This document shows positions 11,922 through 24,200 of a DNA stretch of 64,000 bases, in pieces. Origin of the DNA: Neonectria sp. B-13 (Eukaryota > Ascomycota > Sordariomycetes > Hypocreales > Nectriaceae); assembly GCA_002682825.1 (NCBI GenBank), contig NOKP01000014.1:507559-571558 (forward strand), given 5' to 3'. Under the pieces are notes generated by a model that saw only the letters and a program-made list of their open reading frames with translations, searched no databases and was not told the origin of the DNA. The number at the start of each line of letters is the position of its first letter. Position 1 is the first letter of the stretch. The position numbers were made by a program, and so were the translations under genes.

Positions 11922-14104
11922 TTAAGCCCGGCCACCACGGGCCTTCTTGTTGGGCACTGTCGTCCAGCCATCATCCTCGACGGTGGGCGTGGACGGCTCA
12001 GAATCGGCAGCTCCGGCAGCGGCAGCGGCAGCGGCTGCGGGTTGCTGAGCAGAAGATCCGTTGGCTCGCGCAGGCCGGGTGTCGTTGCGGGCACCGCGGG
12101 GGGCTCCGCCCCCACGACCACCTCGAGCTCCGCCCCGGGGTCCGCGCTGCTCGCCAGTGGCAGATCGCCAACTGGAAGACTCGGCAGCTCGCGACTTGAC
12201 GTTTTCTCTAGGCTCACGAGGCTCACGGGGCTCACGAGGTTCGCGGGGCGAGCGGGGCTCACGGGTTCGGACGGGAACCTTCTGCTCTCCGTTGGCCTTC
12301 TCGACCTTCTCGGTAGGCTCGACCTCCTCCTTTGGCTGGGTGGCGGCCTCCTTTGCTAGCTTAGCAGCCTCAGCCTCAGCCTCGGCGGCGGCTTCAGCAG
12401 CGGCTTCGGCGGCGGCCTCGGCAGCTTCGGCGGCGGCAGCAGCCTCAGCTTCAGCAGCCTCAGCGGCTTCAGCTTCAGCCTTAGCAGCGGCCTCCTTAGC
12501 AAGACGTCGCTCCTCCTTGGCCTTCTCATCGGCCTCCTTTTTGTCTTGAATAGCCTGCAGCCTCTTCTCCTCGATCAGCTTTTCCTTGGCGGCGGTATCA
12601 ATGGGGCGAGCAGCGCCGAAGGGGCTGGCCTTGGAGCTAGAGGCCTGGGAAGCAGGGCTGGCGTCGGTGGCCTCGGACACAGTACGTTTCGCAAGGTTCA
12701 AGCGAGGTCGGCCACCATGCGCGGGGGCGGCGTTTGAAAGAGCTGGGGAGGGGGGGGCGCTTCCGTCAGGAGAAGCGGCCTTCGCAGCTTCGGGGCGCAT
12801 GCGCTCTCGCCACTGCATATCCTTCTCGGCGGCGGTGACAGTTCGCTCCGCGCGCTCGGGGTACTCCTGGCGAGGAGGTCGTGAACCTTCCTCACGACTC
12901 CCCTGTCGGGCCTCGCCCCAAGCAGGAGGTGCGTCTCGGCGGCCTCCGCGGTGCGACTCGCCTCGTTCACCAAGGCCACCAGGGGCGGGACGGCTGCCAT
13001 CTCGAGATCCGGAGCTTTCTTGGCCGGCAACAGGAGACAGAGGACCGCGTCGCTCCCAAGTCAGTTCACGAGTGGGACGATCTCCTCCAAAATCATTGTC
13101 ACGAGGGGCACGACGCTCGCTGTACTCGGGACGACCACCAGGTCGTCCTCCTGCGGAGTCGCTGAGAGGGCCCTTGCGATCCCAGGCGCCCATCTCTCGG
13201 ATGGAATCGCCTCTGCCGCTATCACCGCCGCGAGCTAGCAAATTGTTAGCATGTGTTTGGAGTAGGAGGAGACACAGAGAAACTTACGGGGATCAGCGAC
13301 CTTGATTCTGACAGTTCGGCCCTGGAACGACTCTCCATCAAAGGTGAGGGCCTTCTTCAGGCCCTCGACGGTGGAGAACTCAACGTAGCCGAAACCCTTG
13401 GGGCGCTGTAGCTCGCGGTCCTCGATTAGGCGAACGGTGGCGACATCGCAGCCGTCGAGGAACTCGTTGACGGCATCGTTGGTGATGTCGTAGGCCAAGT
13501 TACCCAAGTGGGCGGTATAGGGAGGCCTGTCGGGGATGGCCTGGGGAGAGTGCTCGCGGACCGAGTATCCTGGGCAAGTCAGCGTCGGTGAGCAGACTTG
13601 AAACGTAGGGAGAACATACCCCGATCCTGCCAGGTAGAGGTGGAGCTGAAGCGACCACGGTCGCCCGAGGGCAGGGCCTGAGTGCCTAAGAGGATATGGT
13701 CAGTCCACCAGGGATTCGTGGCGAGGGGTGAAAATGGCGCCTACCAGGAACTGTGAGGGAGTTAGCGGACAGAAGACGTAGACGGGCGACAGCAAAACTC
13801 GGGAGATTGATGACTTACCATAAGTTTCCTCGACCTCATCGGCCCAGGAACCTCCACCAAATCCTGTGAAGAGTTAGTATGGTATGGTGGGTGATGGTCG
13901 GTGGGTGGCACGGCGACATGTGTGCGTGCGGCGGGGCGCGGGCAACAATGCGACACGGGCGAGGGGCAGCACCAACCTGAATCATTCATAAAGTCCCCGA
14001 GGGACATCTTCTGCTGCTGTTCCTTCTTTTTGGGAGCTGGCGAGGCAGGGCGTCAGTGGCAGGATCTCAGCAGGAAGCGGCCGGCGGGCACTGGACTCAC
14101 CCAT
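11922..14104 (-). CDS. Eukaryotic translation initiation factor 4B (RRM protein)
   Basis: Seven coding exons on the minus strand: 14101-14104, 13977-14036, 13819-13863, 13745-13750, 13620-13685, 13288-13569 and 11922-13234. They join to an open 591-aa frame. The N-terminus reads MAPKKKEQQQKMSLGDF, and WADEVEETY follows, both typical of fungal eIF4B. One RRM spans about residues 76-155, with RNP2-like LGNLAYD (82-88) and RNP1 KGFGYVEF (118-125). The C-terminal two thirds are low complexity: Arg/Gly/Glu/Asp-rich repeats, a Lys/Glu plus Ala/Glu-rich probable helix, a Pro-Arg-Glu repeat and RGG-type repeats, ending with DDGWTTVPNKK. eIF4B stimulates the eIF4A helicase during scanning and binds RNA; it is cytosolic. 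Exon 1 contributes only four coding bases and exon 4 only six; both have proper splice sites with branch sequences. Confidence 0.93.
13745..13750 (-). other. Six-nucleotide microexon of the eIF4B gene
   Basis: The six bases TTCCTG lie between an acceptor with a textbook branch site (GCTAAC, 11 nt before CACAG) and a donor GTAGGC. The flanking introns are 68 nt (13751-13818) and 59 nt (13686-13744), both normal sizes. Including it adds Val-Pro between ETY and GTQALP and keeps the frame; skipping it also keeps the frame, so both isoforms are possible. Confidence 0.65.
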
Positions 14105-14858
14105 GATTGCGGTTTAGGCGACACGCGCAACGATTCAACGACCGATGCGCGTTGGACTGCAGAGGGCGAAGCCGACCTAGGGTGGGTTGGCCTGTCCTCG
14201 CGGGGGAAGTCGACTACGGGAGTCGGAGGCGGGAGTCGAGATCGGAATCGAAGTCGAAACTCGGTTTGGGCGGTGAAGAACGGATTGATACGCCGGACGG
14301 AGTGCGGAGACGGTTCGTGAGAGATGTTTGCCCCGACGAGTGTTGCCGTGTCTGGGGGTTGACGAGAGACGAAAATTGCTCGGCGTAGGGAAAAAATGAT
14401 GATGAAGGCGCCAGTGAGGGTTGCCTTAATTTTGCCCGTCCAGGAGTGGGATGCGCTAGCCCTAACAGGGCTAGTGCCACCAGCATGTCTCCTCTCTCGC
14501 TTGCAGGTTTTCCTCAGCGGACAACGGGCAACGGGCGGCGGGCAGGTTGCCGCCAGCCAGGAAGGACCGGCCTGATGTCACGGGGTTTTCACAGCGTTTC
14601 ATTCGCCCCTTCGATTCAGCCTTTCTGATATCTGATATCGCCCGCGACGACCACTGTAACGAGAGGAGACATATTGCGAGCCATGTAATTGTACTATATC
14701 ATTGTATCGGAGAATCTTTTTGTAATTTGTATCGTTCTTGCGTCTTCTCTTCCTCGTTCTCCTCCACCTCCTACTCTTCCTGCACGTCTTTCTCTGGCCT
14801 CGCCATCCCGCCATCCCGTCTTCATCCTCCTCACGACTATCGCGCATCCTCCTCCATC
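14105..14858. promoter_or_regulatory. Divergent promoter between eIF4B and the Tim17-like gene
   Basis: A 754-nt region separates two divergent starts. It contains a perfect short inverted repeat at 14456-14474 and, near the right gene, a long pyrimidine-rich leader (about 14730-14850). No other gene is seen. Confidence 0.6.
14456..14474. repeat. Perfect inverted repeat, CTAGCCCT-AAC-AGGGCTAG
   Basis: Two 8-bp arms are separated by three bases in the middle of the divergent promoter. The centre reads CCCTAACAGGG and so contains a telomere-like CCCTAA word. It may be a binding site for a dimeric or Myb-type factor; that is inference. Confidence 0.5.
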
Positions 14859-15684
14859 ATGGCCGATGGAAGCAGTCGAGATCCCCAGGGGACACTCTCT
14901 CGCCGCCACACCTCACCACGTGGGATATTCGCCCCTGAGATCATCGATTTGGTGGTACCTCCTATAAAATTCGGTGGCTACGCCGGTAAGTCTATGTTCC
15001 TGATTCCGCAAAACAAACCCAAAAAAGACAGCATGCTCACTCCCTCCAAGCAACTGCTGGCGTATTGGCTGGCGTTGGAGGTTCCATCTTCAGAGAAGGC
15101 AACCCCGTTGTATGGGGTGCGGTTTCAGGGTTTCAGTGGTTTACTCTTGGGACCAGCTACTTCTGTAAGTTTCCCTCGTACGTGTTGCCATTTTCCCTAC
15201 CCAGCTAACAGTCTTAAGTTACAAGGAGTATAATATTCAAAGCATGGGGTGGTGAAGAACGAGTGACACTCTCAGACAAAACTAAGGCCAGTGCTATGGC
15301 CGGCACGGTGGCTGGTGCGGTAGGAGGTTTGATTCGTGAGTCCAACTCATCCTGATGGATTCTGCCCCCTATTCACAATTCACAGGTGGCCCATCAAACA
15401 TCATCCCCGCCATGGTTTTCTGGACAGCTGTTGGTGCTGGAGGACAGATGTATGCAAACCGCGTGGCGACGCGTGAGCCCAAGGTCAAGGATGAGAACGA
15501 CAGCTGGTTTCGATCTAAATGGAGTCCTCTGAAGAAGCTCACGGATGAAGAATACATCGACTTGATGTCCGAGAAGATTCTGAGGGTAGAGGCTGACATT
15601 GCACTTGTTGATGATCGCATTGCTGAACTGAGAGTTGCGGAGAAAGCCGAAAGACTGGCATCACAAGATAGCCCTTCTTCATAA
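14859..15684 (+). CDS. Small Tim17-like multi-spanning membrane protein, probably mitochondrial
   Basis: Four exons: 14859-14985, 15051-15164, 15219-15335, 15386-15684; 218 aa, all phases consistent. After a short hydrophilic N-terminus, the phrases KFGGYAATAGVLAGVGG, GAVSGFQWFTLGTSYFF, ASAMAGTVAGAVGGLI and IIPAMVFWTAVGAGGQ form about four glycine-rich hydrophobic segments, a pattern of the Tim17/Tim22/Tim23 superfamily. The C-terminus is charged and helix-like (DDRIAELRVAEKAERL). I do not recognise a named member: it is not clearly a core translocase subunit, and it could be an accessory complex I or inner-membrane protein. Intron 3 (15336-15385) is short; the intron 2 acceptor follows a good AGCTAAC branch site. 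The gene shares its upstream region with eIF4B. Confidence 0.8.
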
Positions 15685-18117
15685 GACAAAATACCACGTT
15701 GAAATCACACACGACATTCGTCGTCCTGCTCAAATCCCAGGAAATCCGGTCGACCATGGGACTGAAGGGTGGCGTCCTCTGCGTCTTATTGGTCGCTCTT
15801 GCACATCTGAAGTGGCTCTCTTCAAATGCCATGTGCCACGAGTCTGCACAGGGCGATTGGAGCTGGCTGCGTACCCATTTCTACCCCGCCCTTCCAAGCA
15901 TAACACGGAGCCTCACCAACAAAGTGAGCTCCTCAACAACTTCAATAGTTTCTGGCCAATCACTGCGGCATGATGCTCCCCGGACAAGCAAACTACAAGG
16001 GTGGTATGGCACGGCATGGCATGACATGGTATTGATAGGTGTGGCTGTTCGTAGAGGGTTGACAACTATTCAGAAAGTGCACTCTGACACGTCACTATAT
16101 GATAATGTGCCGACATGGAAAGCAACCGCGGAAAGGAACAAGGATGAGACATCTTGCAACTCCGCGTGGTTCGTTTGTAGGAGGGAGCTACCGGTGACTT
16201 AGTGCCGCTATTGAGTTGAGGTGGCTTGAAGGGTCTCCCTAGTTTTTGGCATCGTCGGCCAGCGCGCCAAAACAAGATCCAGCTTGATATCAAGGCGATG
16301 GATGGCACGGGCATAGCGACGACTTTAAGTTCAGCGGCCGATCTCCCGCCAGGGCACTCGGACTTGGCCTGAACATAATACGTATACATTCCAAAATAAG
16401 CTAGCTAATCATGGATATCTCTGCAGATGGGGTAAATATGGAATGGAACACAGTTGGAATGAGGTATCGAGAAAATGATGTGGGTGGTGTCGTAGATGCT
16501 CGGACGCTCGCCGAGGGTTGCAACGGCAGAACAGCCCTAGCCGTCGGTACTAGTTTGTACTGCGTGTCGAGACGGGCAGAGCGGGATTGTGGGTTAAGTT
16601 AGAGCGCACATCAACTAGGTAGGTCCGAATTGCAGGCCAGTCCGGTGCATCAATGCAACAAAGACGGTGTGCAGTTCATCTCCCCGCATCTTCGACGATA
16701 GCCAGTTAGGATGACAACCAATTGCGGTTTCGGGGCGAATACAAATACGTGTCTCGCAGAGATGAGGATTGGATGAATCAGGTGTAAATAAGGGCAGCAG
16801 ACGACATGGGAAAGTGGACTGATGTGAGAGTTTGGGAGGGCGGCCCGCCAGACGCACAGGCCAAGAAGAACCAGCTTCTCAGCGTATTCGTACGCAAAAC
16901 GGGGTTGAGCCGCTGACTGCAGATCGCCGGGGTGCTGCAACGTTGTTGTGCGTCGTAAGTATTCATAGTAGTCCGTGGTGGCGCTGTACTATCAGTTTCC
17001 ATATGGGCAAGTCTTGATTAATAAGTGGCATCTCTACACGGAGATATGGCATCCGGACATAAGAGGGGTAAATGCCTGTTGGCTGTCTCCGGCGCAGGAT
17101 CCGACCGAGATGACCGAGATAATACGCGTGATGGAGATTGCCAGTCTCAGAGGCATCAAATAAGGACCCTTTGAGAAACGGTACGTACCGGAAATTTGCA
17201 GCGGGAAATGTGGAAATGTGGTGTGGGGTGGCCCGTGCCCTGCGCAAACGACGCCTCGATGACGGGAGGCGCCAATGCAGTACGTGAATGTAGGTGCTGT
17301 AGGTACCCCTCGTTCGCTTGGAGCCTCCCTGCGACTCGCTGGGACTCGCTGGTCTAGCACCCAGAGTGAGCGGCTCCCCAGGGGCTGGCCATCTCGGTAC
17401 CTCCAAAAGTGCAGTGCATCGCGTAACGGGGCAAGTACCTCCTGTTGGCTGATCAGATTGGGAGAATGGGACAGGGGCTGGCCCCAGCGGACGCAAGCCC
17501 GCCCAGATAGGTACGTACCCGGCTAGAATGGCTAAAGAATGGCTTACTACTCCATCCATCACTAAACTTCCCGGGGCATTTCCATCTTCTCCAACTCGAC
17601 GTATCTTTTTGTCGCCGGCCATTTCGAGGCTCTTTAACCTTCCCTCCTCCCTCCCCGCCGCTTCGTTGCTTTCTCTAGGCATTCTTGTCTTCCGCGATCC
17701 TACACCTGCGCGCCCAAGCTCCGAGCTACCCGCTACCCCCTTTTCCTCGATCGCGACGACCAGCTCCCTTGACGTCACGATTCCCAGCCGGCCTCCTTCC
17801 TAGCTTCGACTTATCTGGCTCCAGCCGCTGCCAATCCGACTCGTCGCCCCTTGAGCTCGACTCCACGCCGAACCATCCGGGCCGAAGCCACCACATTATT
17901 CGATTATCGACACCCTCGAGCCGTATCCATTGCTTTGTTCTCGTACGAAGCTGCCCCTCGGTTGCCCAGGAGGTTGTGCGACAGAACTCGTGGGAACCGA
18001 CCGGAAACTCGGCATCTCTCAACAATTCGCGTATCCGGACCCGCGGCGATGGCTTAACCCCTTCATGACGACTTGAGTGAAAACGAGGGCATGGTACCTC
18101 TTCTGCTAGGAGCACAT
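15685..18117. other. Intergenic region and leader of the Fmp27-like gene
   Basis: About 2.4 kb without a supported gene. The words GGTACC and TACGTACC recur between 17180 and 17520, and 17560-18060 is pyrimidine-rich. A 271-codon minus-strand frame at 16963-17778 starts at GTG and looks random. Confidence 0.55.
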
Positions 18118-18191
18118 GTAAGTTGGGAACACCACGCCATTTGTTTACACCGCCCCTGTACGAATACTGATGTCGGCCGCTCGTCGCGCAG
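18118..18191 (+). other. Probable 5' UTR intron of the Fmp27-like gene
   Basis: The stretch has a consensus donor GTAAGT, a branch-like ACTGAT near 18166 and the acceptor CGCAG. Its 74 nt is a normal intron size. The main frame happens to be open across it, so an unspliced transcript could start at the ATG at 18091 and add 46 residues to the N-terminus; splicing puts that ATG into a different frame that overlaps the main start. Confidence 0.55.
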
Positions 18192-18228
18192 TCACCTAAG
18201 CCGAGAGGCTTGCGAGAGCATGCAAAAC

Positions 18229-21200
18229 ATGGCTCTCCTAAACCCGACCTTTGTGTTCGGCCTTATCGTCTTGCTCTACTTGTCGTCATTTGTCCTCCTC
18301 GCCGTCCTTCGAATCCTCACGGGAATATCCATCCAGCGAATCGGCTACTTCTCTCTGCGCCGACTTGCCTACACCCCACGGGATGGATGTAGGGTCGAGA
18401 TTCGGGGCTTTGGGCTTAACGTCCATCGGCCGACTTTTGCCCAGCCGACATGGCTGAGCCTAGTTCTCAGCGAGCTTGTTATCACCTTGGACATTCCGGA
18501 ACTGGAAGGAAACAAACCCGCCGAGTCGGATGCCGAAACGAGCGATACGGATACGGGCAAGAAAAAGAACTCCGATGCGAAATCTACGCCCAGCCCCCAG
18601 TCACGATCCTCCCGTCGGGGCGCAAACTCAATTATACGAAGCGAGACGTGGAAGAAGCTCACCAATGTCAAGGAGAAGATCAAGAGACTCCACCGGAACA
18701 TCAACTGGCTCAAGTTGATAGATGTAGTTGCTACCAACTCGACTGTTAATGTTGTTGACGTCGGCAATATTCAAGTCGGAAGCTTCACTTTATCAGTCGA
18801 CACCCGGCCCAAAATGGTTGATAGAGCGCGTTTCTTTGTACAAGGGAAACATTCACCAAGCAAGGATCGACAAGCCGAGTGGACGATGTCAGTCCGGAGT
18901 GTCCTGTTTACGGCCGAAGGAACCGAGTCAATGGAATTGCTAGACCACCTATTCTTGAACATCCATGGGTTCTTGTACAAGTCATGGGAAGGATTGCGGG
19001 ATGCCGCACTATCGTTGAAGCTTGGACGCCTTCACATCCCACTCGACGACATGCAAACATGCCTTGACAAGCTCAAGCAACTTCGAAAAGACCCAAAGTC
19101 TCCAACCGCGGATGAACCCATTGATATCTTCCTCGGAAACGTCGTGCAGGAGGTTGATGAACCAGGTAGCCAAAATGAGGAAACCCAGAGGGCCGTGTCT
19201 GATTCCAAGGAGTTGTTTAGCTCCATCCTACGAGGCATCAAGGAAGTTCAGTTCGCCGTTAGCTTTCTCGGCTTAACAACAAAAGTCCAGCCTGTCAAAC
19301 CAGGAGCGGATCCCATTCTACTCAATGCTGCAATGAAAGAGGTTGGCATCGATCTTCACAAACTTGACCCCAAGTCCCCAGCACACAGGATGTACTTCCC
19401 ACCTGATGCCATTGCGCACGAAGCACTGGGTGCTGCGCTGTCGATTTCCGTTGGCCTAGATGATGGTCATGGTCAGTCTGATCGGCTCATATATATCCCG
19501 ATGGCCACGACGACGGTCAAAACGACGTTTTTATCCAAGACGGTGGAGGTGTTGCAGGATTCAACCGTTGAGGGGAGGAATGCAAACATCTTGTTTGCCA
19601 ACTCTGTCGTCACCTCCCCCTCAGTCGACCTTGATCCCCGCCACCTCCCCCTTCTTATTGCTCTCTTAAAGTCAAAACCAAAAGCTCAAAAAGCGCAAAA
19701 AGAAAATCGTCATCTCATCTCACGCCTCCTACCAAAGGCGACTGTCAAGTTCTCCATGCACGAGCCAGTGGTACGCATCAAACTCAAGCCACTGCAGAAA
19801 ACGGAGGACCCAGACGACTTCGATCTAATCATCTCATCAATCTCATCAATCTCACTCGACATGGAATCCTCCCACTCCCTCATCGAAGACCTTCACTACT
19901 CCCTGGACGGCGCAGTGCGCCTTCAATCCCATGATCTTTACTACCAAACTAATACGGGTGACCGATTTAATCTCATTACTACAGAGTCATTTGACATGAA
20001 GGTGCATCTCGGCGCAAGGCCCGATGTCTACGTCGAAATGACTGGAAATCTCCAATCAGCGTCTGTCAGCATGGTTAGACCTGAAATCACCGATGGCCTT
20101 CGCCAGATTGTCCGAGAGCTACGACTCGATGGGGAACCAGACAAGGGCACGGTCGTCAAAGCCTCCAGGGACAAGAATTTCCTACGTTCAGTGCCGGGCT
20201 GGCTTCTTCGATACCAAGTCGAGGTCACTGACTTCAACGTCGAGATCGCCGGGATTGATGAAGACATTTCGGACGACACTCGCGGGGTTTTCCTGCATTG
20301 GGATAATGCATCGGCCGAGTACCGCGCACATCGATTGGACGGATTGCAACGAAGGGCATCTAGAAGACGCGCCAATAGTCGATCAATGAATCAGTCAGAC
20401 TCTGACTTCACGCCTCCAACCAGCTCACCCCGGCTCAAAAAGAAACCTCAGAACATTGGGGATGGTCGACGACTTACCATATATGCTCGGGGAATTGAGG
20501 CTCAGATCATGGACGATATTGACAGGTTGGAACCGGAGCCGTTCATCAGCATTCCTCGCCTTGAGCTCCTAATGTCTGCGGCAAGCGACGCCCGTGGCCC
20601 AGTATTCAACATCCAAGTGACGGTACGGACCATCCTTGCACAGTACTCTCTATACCGACATTACGCTGTGGGAGTGGCTGTTATGACTCTGCGAAAGGCC
20701 TTCATGCAGACAGGTCGTGACTTGCCCCGACACAAACAAGACAGCAGCAGCATGAAGGGCATGTCTCCGCCGTCCAGCCGCCTGGCACCCCCGGGTTCTC
20801 ATCAAGATCTCAGCGGCGCGCCAGCCACAGACACCCCTGAGATGGTAACATTTGAGTTAAAGGCGGCTCTGGTGCAGCTGAAGGCTGAGATGCCACACGA
20901 CCCGTCCATGATGCTGCACATGTATGGCTTGGAGATGGGCCGGCAGAGATGGTCCACCCCGTATATTGCGGCGAAACTCGTCCGACTATACACTGAGCCT
21001 CCACGAATGCGCAATGTCTGGGCCAGACTGATCAGCGTCAAGTCCGGTCGCCTTGATATCCGGGAGTCTAGGCGGAAGTCACCACATGGCACTATCATTG
21101 AGGAGAAAATGATCGATATTGTGACGGAGGCCGTTCGCATTGGCATTCCCCATGAGCTTATTCTCAGTCGTGTCAGTGACAACTTCATCAACGTTATCAA

Positions 21201-24200
21201 GGCGGTGCAACAGCTACATCATCGGTTCAAGACGGGAACCAACGAATACATCCTCGAAAAGAAGCCCGAAGGCCCCAAGGTTGTTCCAAAGGTTTCTGTC
21301 AGAAGTAGGAATTTCCTGTTCGAACTAGAGGATGGTGCCTTTGAGTGGAAACTGGGTATGATCTACCGAACTGGCCTCATCGAACAAGTGCAGCGAATTG
21401 CGCGGGAGGAAGCTTTCCGTGTTAAGCTAAAGAGAGTTCGCGAAGAGGAGATTCGCAGGGGAAGTAGCAAGCTTCGAGCACGATCGACCTTCCCACGCGG
21501 ACGACATGAAGCCCCTTCTACGGCTTCATTCCGAAGTCGAAGTCTGGATGCTATGGGCGGGACAGATGCTCACCGCGGAAGGGTTCCTAGATACGATCCT
21601 GAGTCCGAGAACTTTGGGGTCAACGGGTCCTCCAAGGTTTCCGAGTACGACGCTCGTTACCATTTGGATACGTTCAACTGCCAGAGTTGGAAGAAGCGCA
21701 TTGACAAGGCATACGAAGTCGACCAGAATGCTGTCAGGGAAGCCCGAAAACAGTTTTGGGGACCTAGCCAACTTCCAGACGACGTCGAAGAAGCTGAGAA
21801 CCTCCTCGAGGTTCCCCCCAGGCCGGCGTTGATGTCCACCTTGATTAGCGACCTACATTTCACGCTTGATAAGCCGACATTCCCAATGAAGGACCTACCG
21901 GACTTCTTGCACAAGATTGGAAAGGGAATGCCCAGAGACATGCAATACAGCCTGCTTGTGCCAATGCATGTCGGCATTGAAATGGGCGAGGCCAAGGTGA
22001 CACTACGCGACTACCCGCTACCATTGCTACACATTCCCCCAATGAAGTACGGGCAGTCTCCGAAGCTTCAGTCTGTGTCCTTGAAGTCGAACTTTGTCAT
22101 TGCCGAAGAGTTTCGAGGAGTCGAGTCCACGCGCCGAGTTCGAGTCAACGTCATCCCCCCCAGGAACGCGGATCCAACATCTAAAGAAGGCGGCTTCGTG
22201 ATTGAGGTCCGCCGTACCATCGGCCCTGTCAAATCATACTCTGATGTGTACATGGACGTCAACACGGCTCTACCAACCCGCATCACTTGGGGCCCCTGCT
22301 ACCAGCCAGCCATTCAGGATATGATGATGGTCATCGAGTCCTTCACGAAGCCTCAACTCGATCCATCTGAGAGGGTGGGCTTCTGGGACAAACTTCGACT
22401 TGGCTTTCATTCCAAGATACACGCAGCTTGGAAGGGCGATGGTGATATGCATCTTGCTCTGAAAGGCACCCGAGATCCGTACCAAGTCACTGGAAATGGC
22501 GCAGGCTTCCTGATGTGTTGGCGAAACGATGTCAAGTGGAGCGTCAACGCGGAGGATGATCCGAAGCGCTTCATCGCTATCGAGAGTAGCGAGTACGTCC
22601 TTGCAATTCCTGATTACAGCCACGAGGTCCGGGAAGCGGCGCGACTACAGACCGAGCTGGAGAAGCATACACCCGATGACAAGTTTAAATCCGAGGCCAC
22701 ATTCAAAAAGGTCGTGATGAAGCTCTCTGGCAAGGTCCAGTTTCTAGTTGGCCTCATCTTCGAGCGTGCGATTGTGAACGGACGGCGCAGTTTCGACTTC
22801 AGGCCTCACTATGATATTGTTCTCAAGAACCCACATTGGGCGAAGGATGAAGGTGGTATACCTTACGACGCTATGCGCGGATTCCGGAGCCGGCACATTC
22901 ATTTGTCGATTGCAGTTCGCGCACCAGTTGACCGCGATTGGTTGTCCGAGAACCCAGAGCCATCCCGAAGCTACAACACAGTTCATCTCACGCCGCGCTT
23001 CTTTACGCACTTCTTTGCATGGTGGGGTCTCTTTGGTCAGCCATTGTCATTGCCCATTCGCCAAGGCACCCTGTTTCCCGGGCGTGAGAAGAACAGCAAG
23101 AAGTTTGGCCGACATTTGGCGACTGTCAAGTACAACCTTCTCCTAGCACCATTGTTTTTAAGTCACATCTACAAGCACAAGGATGTGGAGGACTACTCGG
23201 AGAATGCGGTTTCCGCCACAGGTGTCAAGGTTCGCTTTGACAGCTTCTCGTTGGATTTGCATCAACGCAGAGAGGAGTTCAACACACTTGGCAAGGGACG
23301 ACATACTGAAACCGCTCGGACTTCTGGTATCAAGATCCACGCCGCGCAGCTGGATCTGGTCAGCGCAGACGTTCGTGCCGTGTCGGCAAGCCTCAAGGGA
23401 ACCACTACGGAAGCTATCAAGAAGGGGTCGATTGCAACCTTGATAAGCGATTCAGAGGACAAACCAGATCTATCACGCTTCACGATCCCGGACAATGACT
23501 TTAGCTGGATTGATATGGATGACTTTGTCGAGCTGGATTGGATTCTGCCAACCGAACCGCATCCTGACACCAAGATCTTGCCTCTGGTCTACGCTCCCAG
23601 ATTGACGTACTTCCGTCAAACTGACATTGGCGGGGTCATTGCTGGAGATCCAACTCGATCGAGTCCGTTCGGCGACGAACCGACGCACTTTTGCATACTG
23701 AATCATGACAATGATCCCATACGAGTTCAAGGACAACTTATCCAGGAACGATTAGACCAGCTAGGTGTTCAGATGCAAACGCACGCCCGTGACGTGGGCG
23801 AAGCGGAGCTGAAGGTCATCAAGTCCGACGGGAAAGATCCCGAAGTGGTCCAAGCCTTCGAATTACTAAGGAAGCATAGCAACGTCTTGCGTGAGAAGAA
23901 GGAGTTCCTTGAAACCATGCTAGGTCAGACACAGGCTAAACCTTCATGGAGCAGCCAAAGGGCTAGTGGGGATCGAAAACGATCGGTGGGCTCGATGGGC
24001 ATGCACGATGAGACGATCCACATTCCAGAAACCACGGAGTTCGAAAGCGAGTTCAACAACCGGTTCGTCATTCACAACATGCAACTGAAGTGGAACAACT
24101 TATTACGAAACATCGTACTTCGCTACTTCCACCAGAACAGCCAGCGGCGTGGCTTCATCTACTATCTCTCGCGACCAGCCATTAAATTTATTCTGGACAT

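Noticed and set aside
11399..12199. 266-codon + frame downstream of the NUDIX gene
   Set aside because: Antisense to the 3' UTR and last exon of eIF4B; its openness follows from the low-complexity repeats of that exon.
16963..17778. 271-codon minus frame upstream of the Fmp27-like gene
   Set aside because: Starts with GTG, lies in promoter DNA, no domain, random-looking composition.
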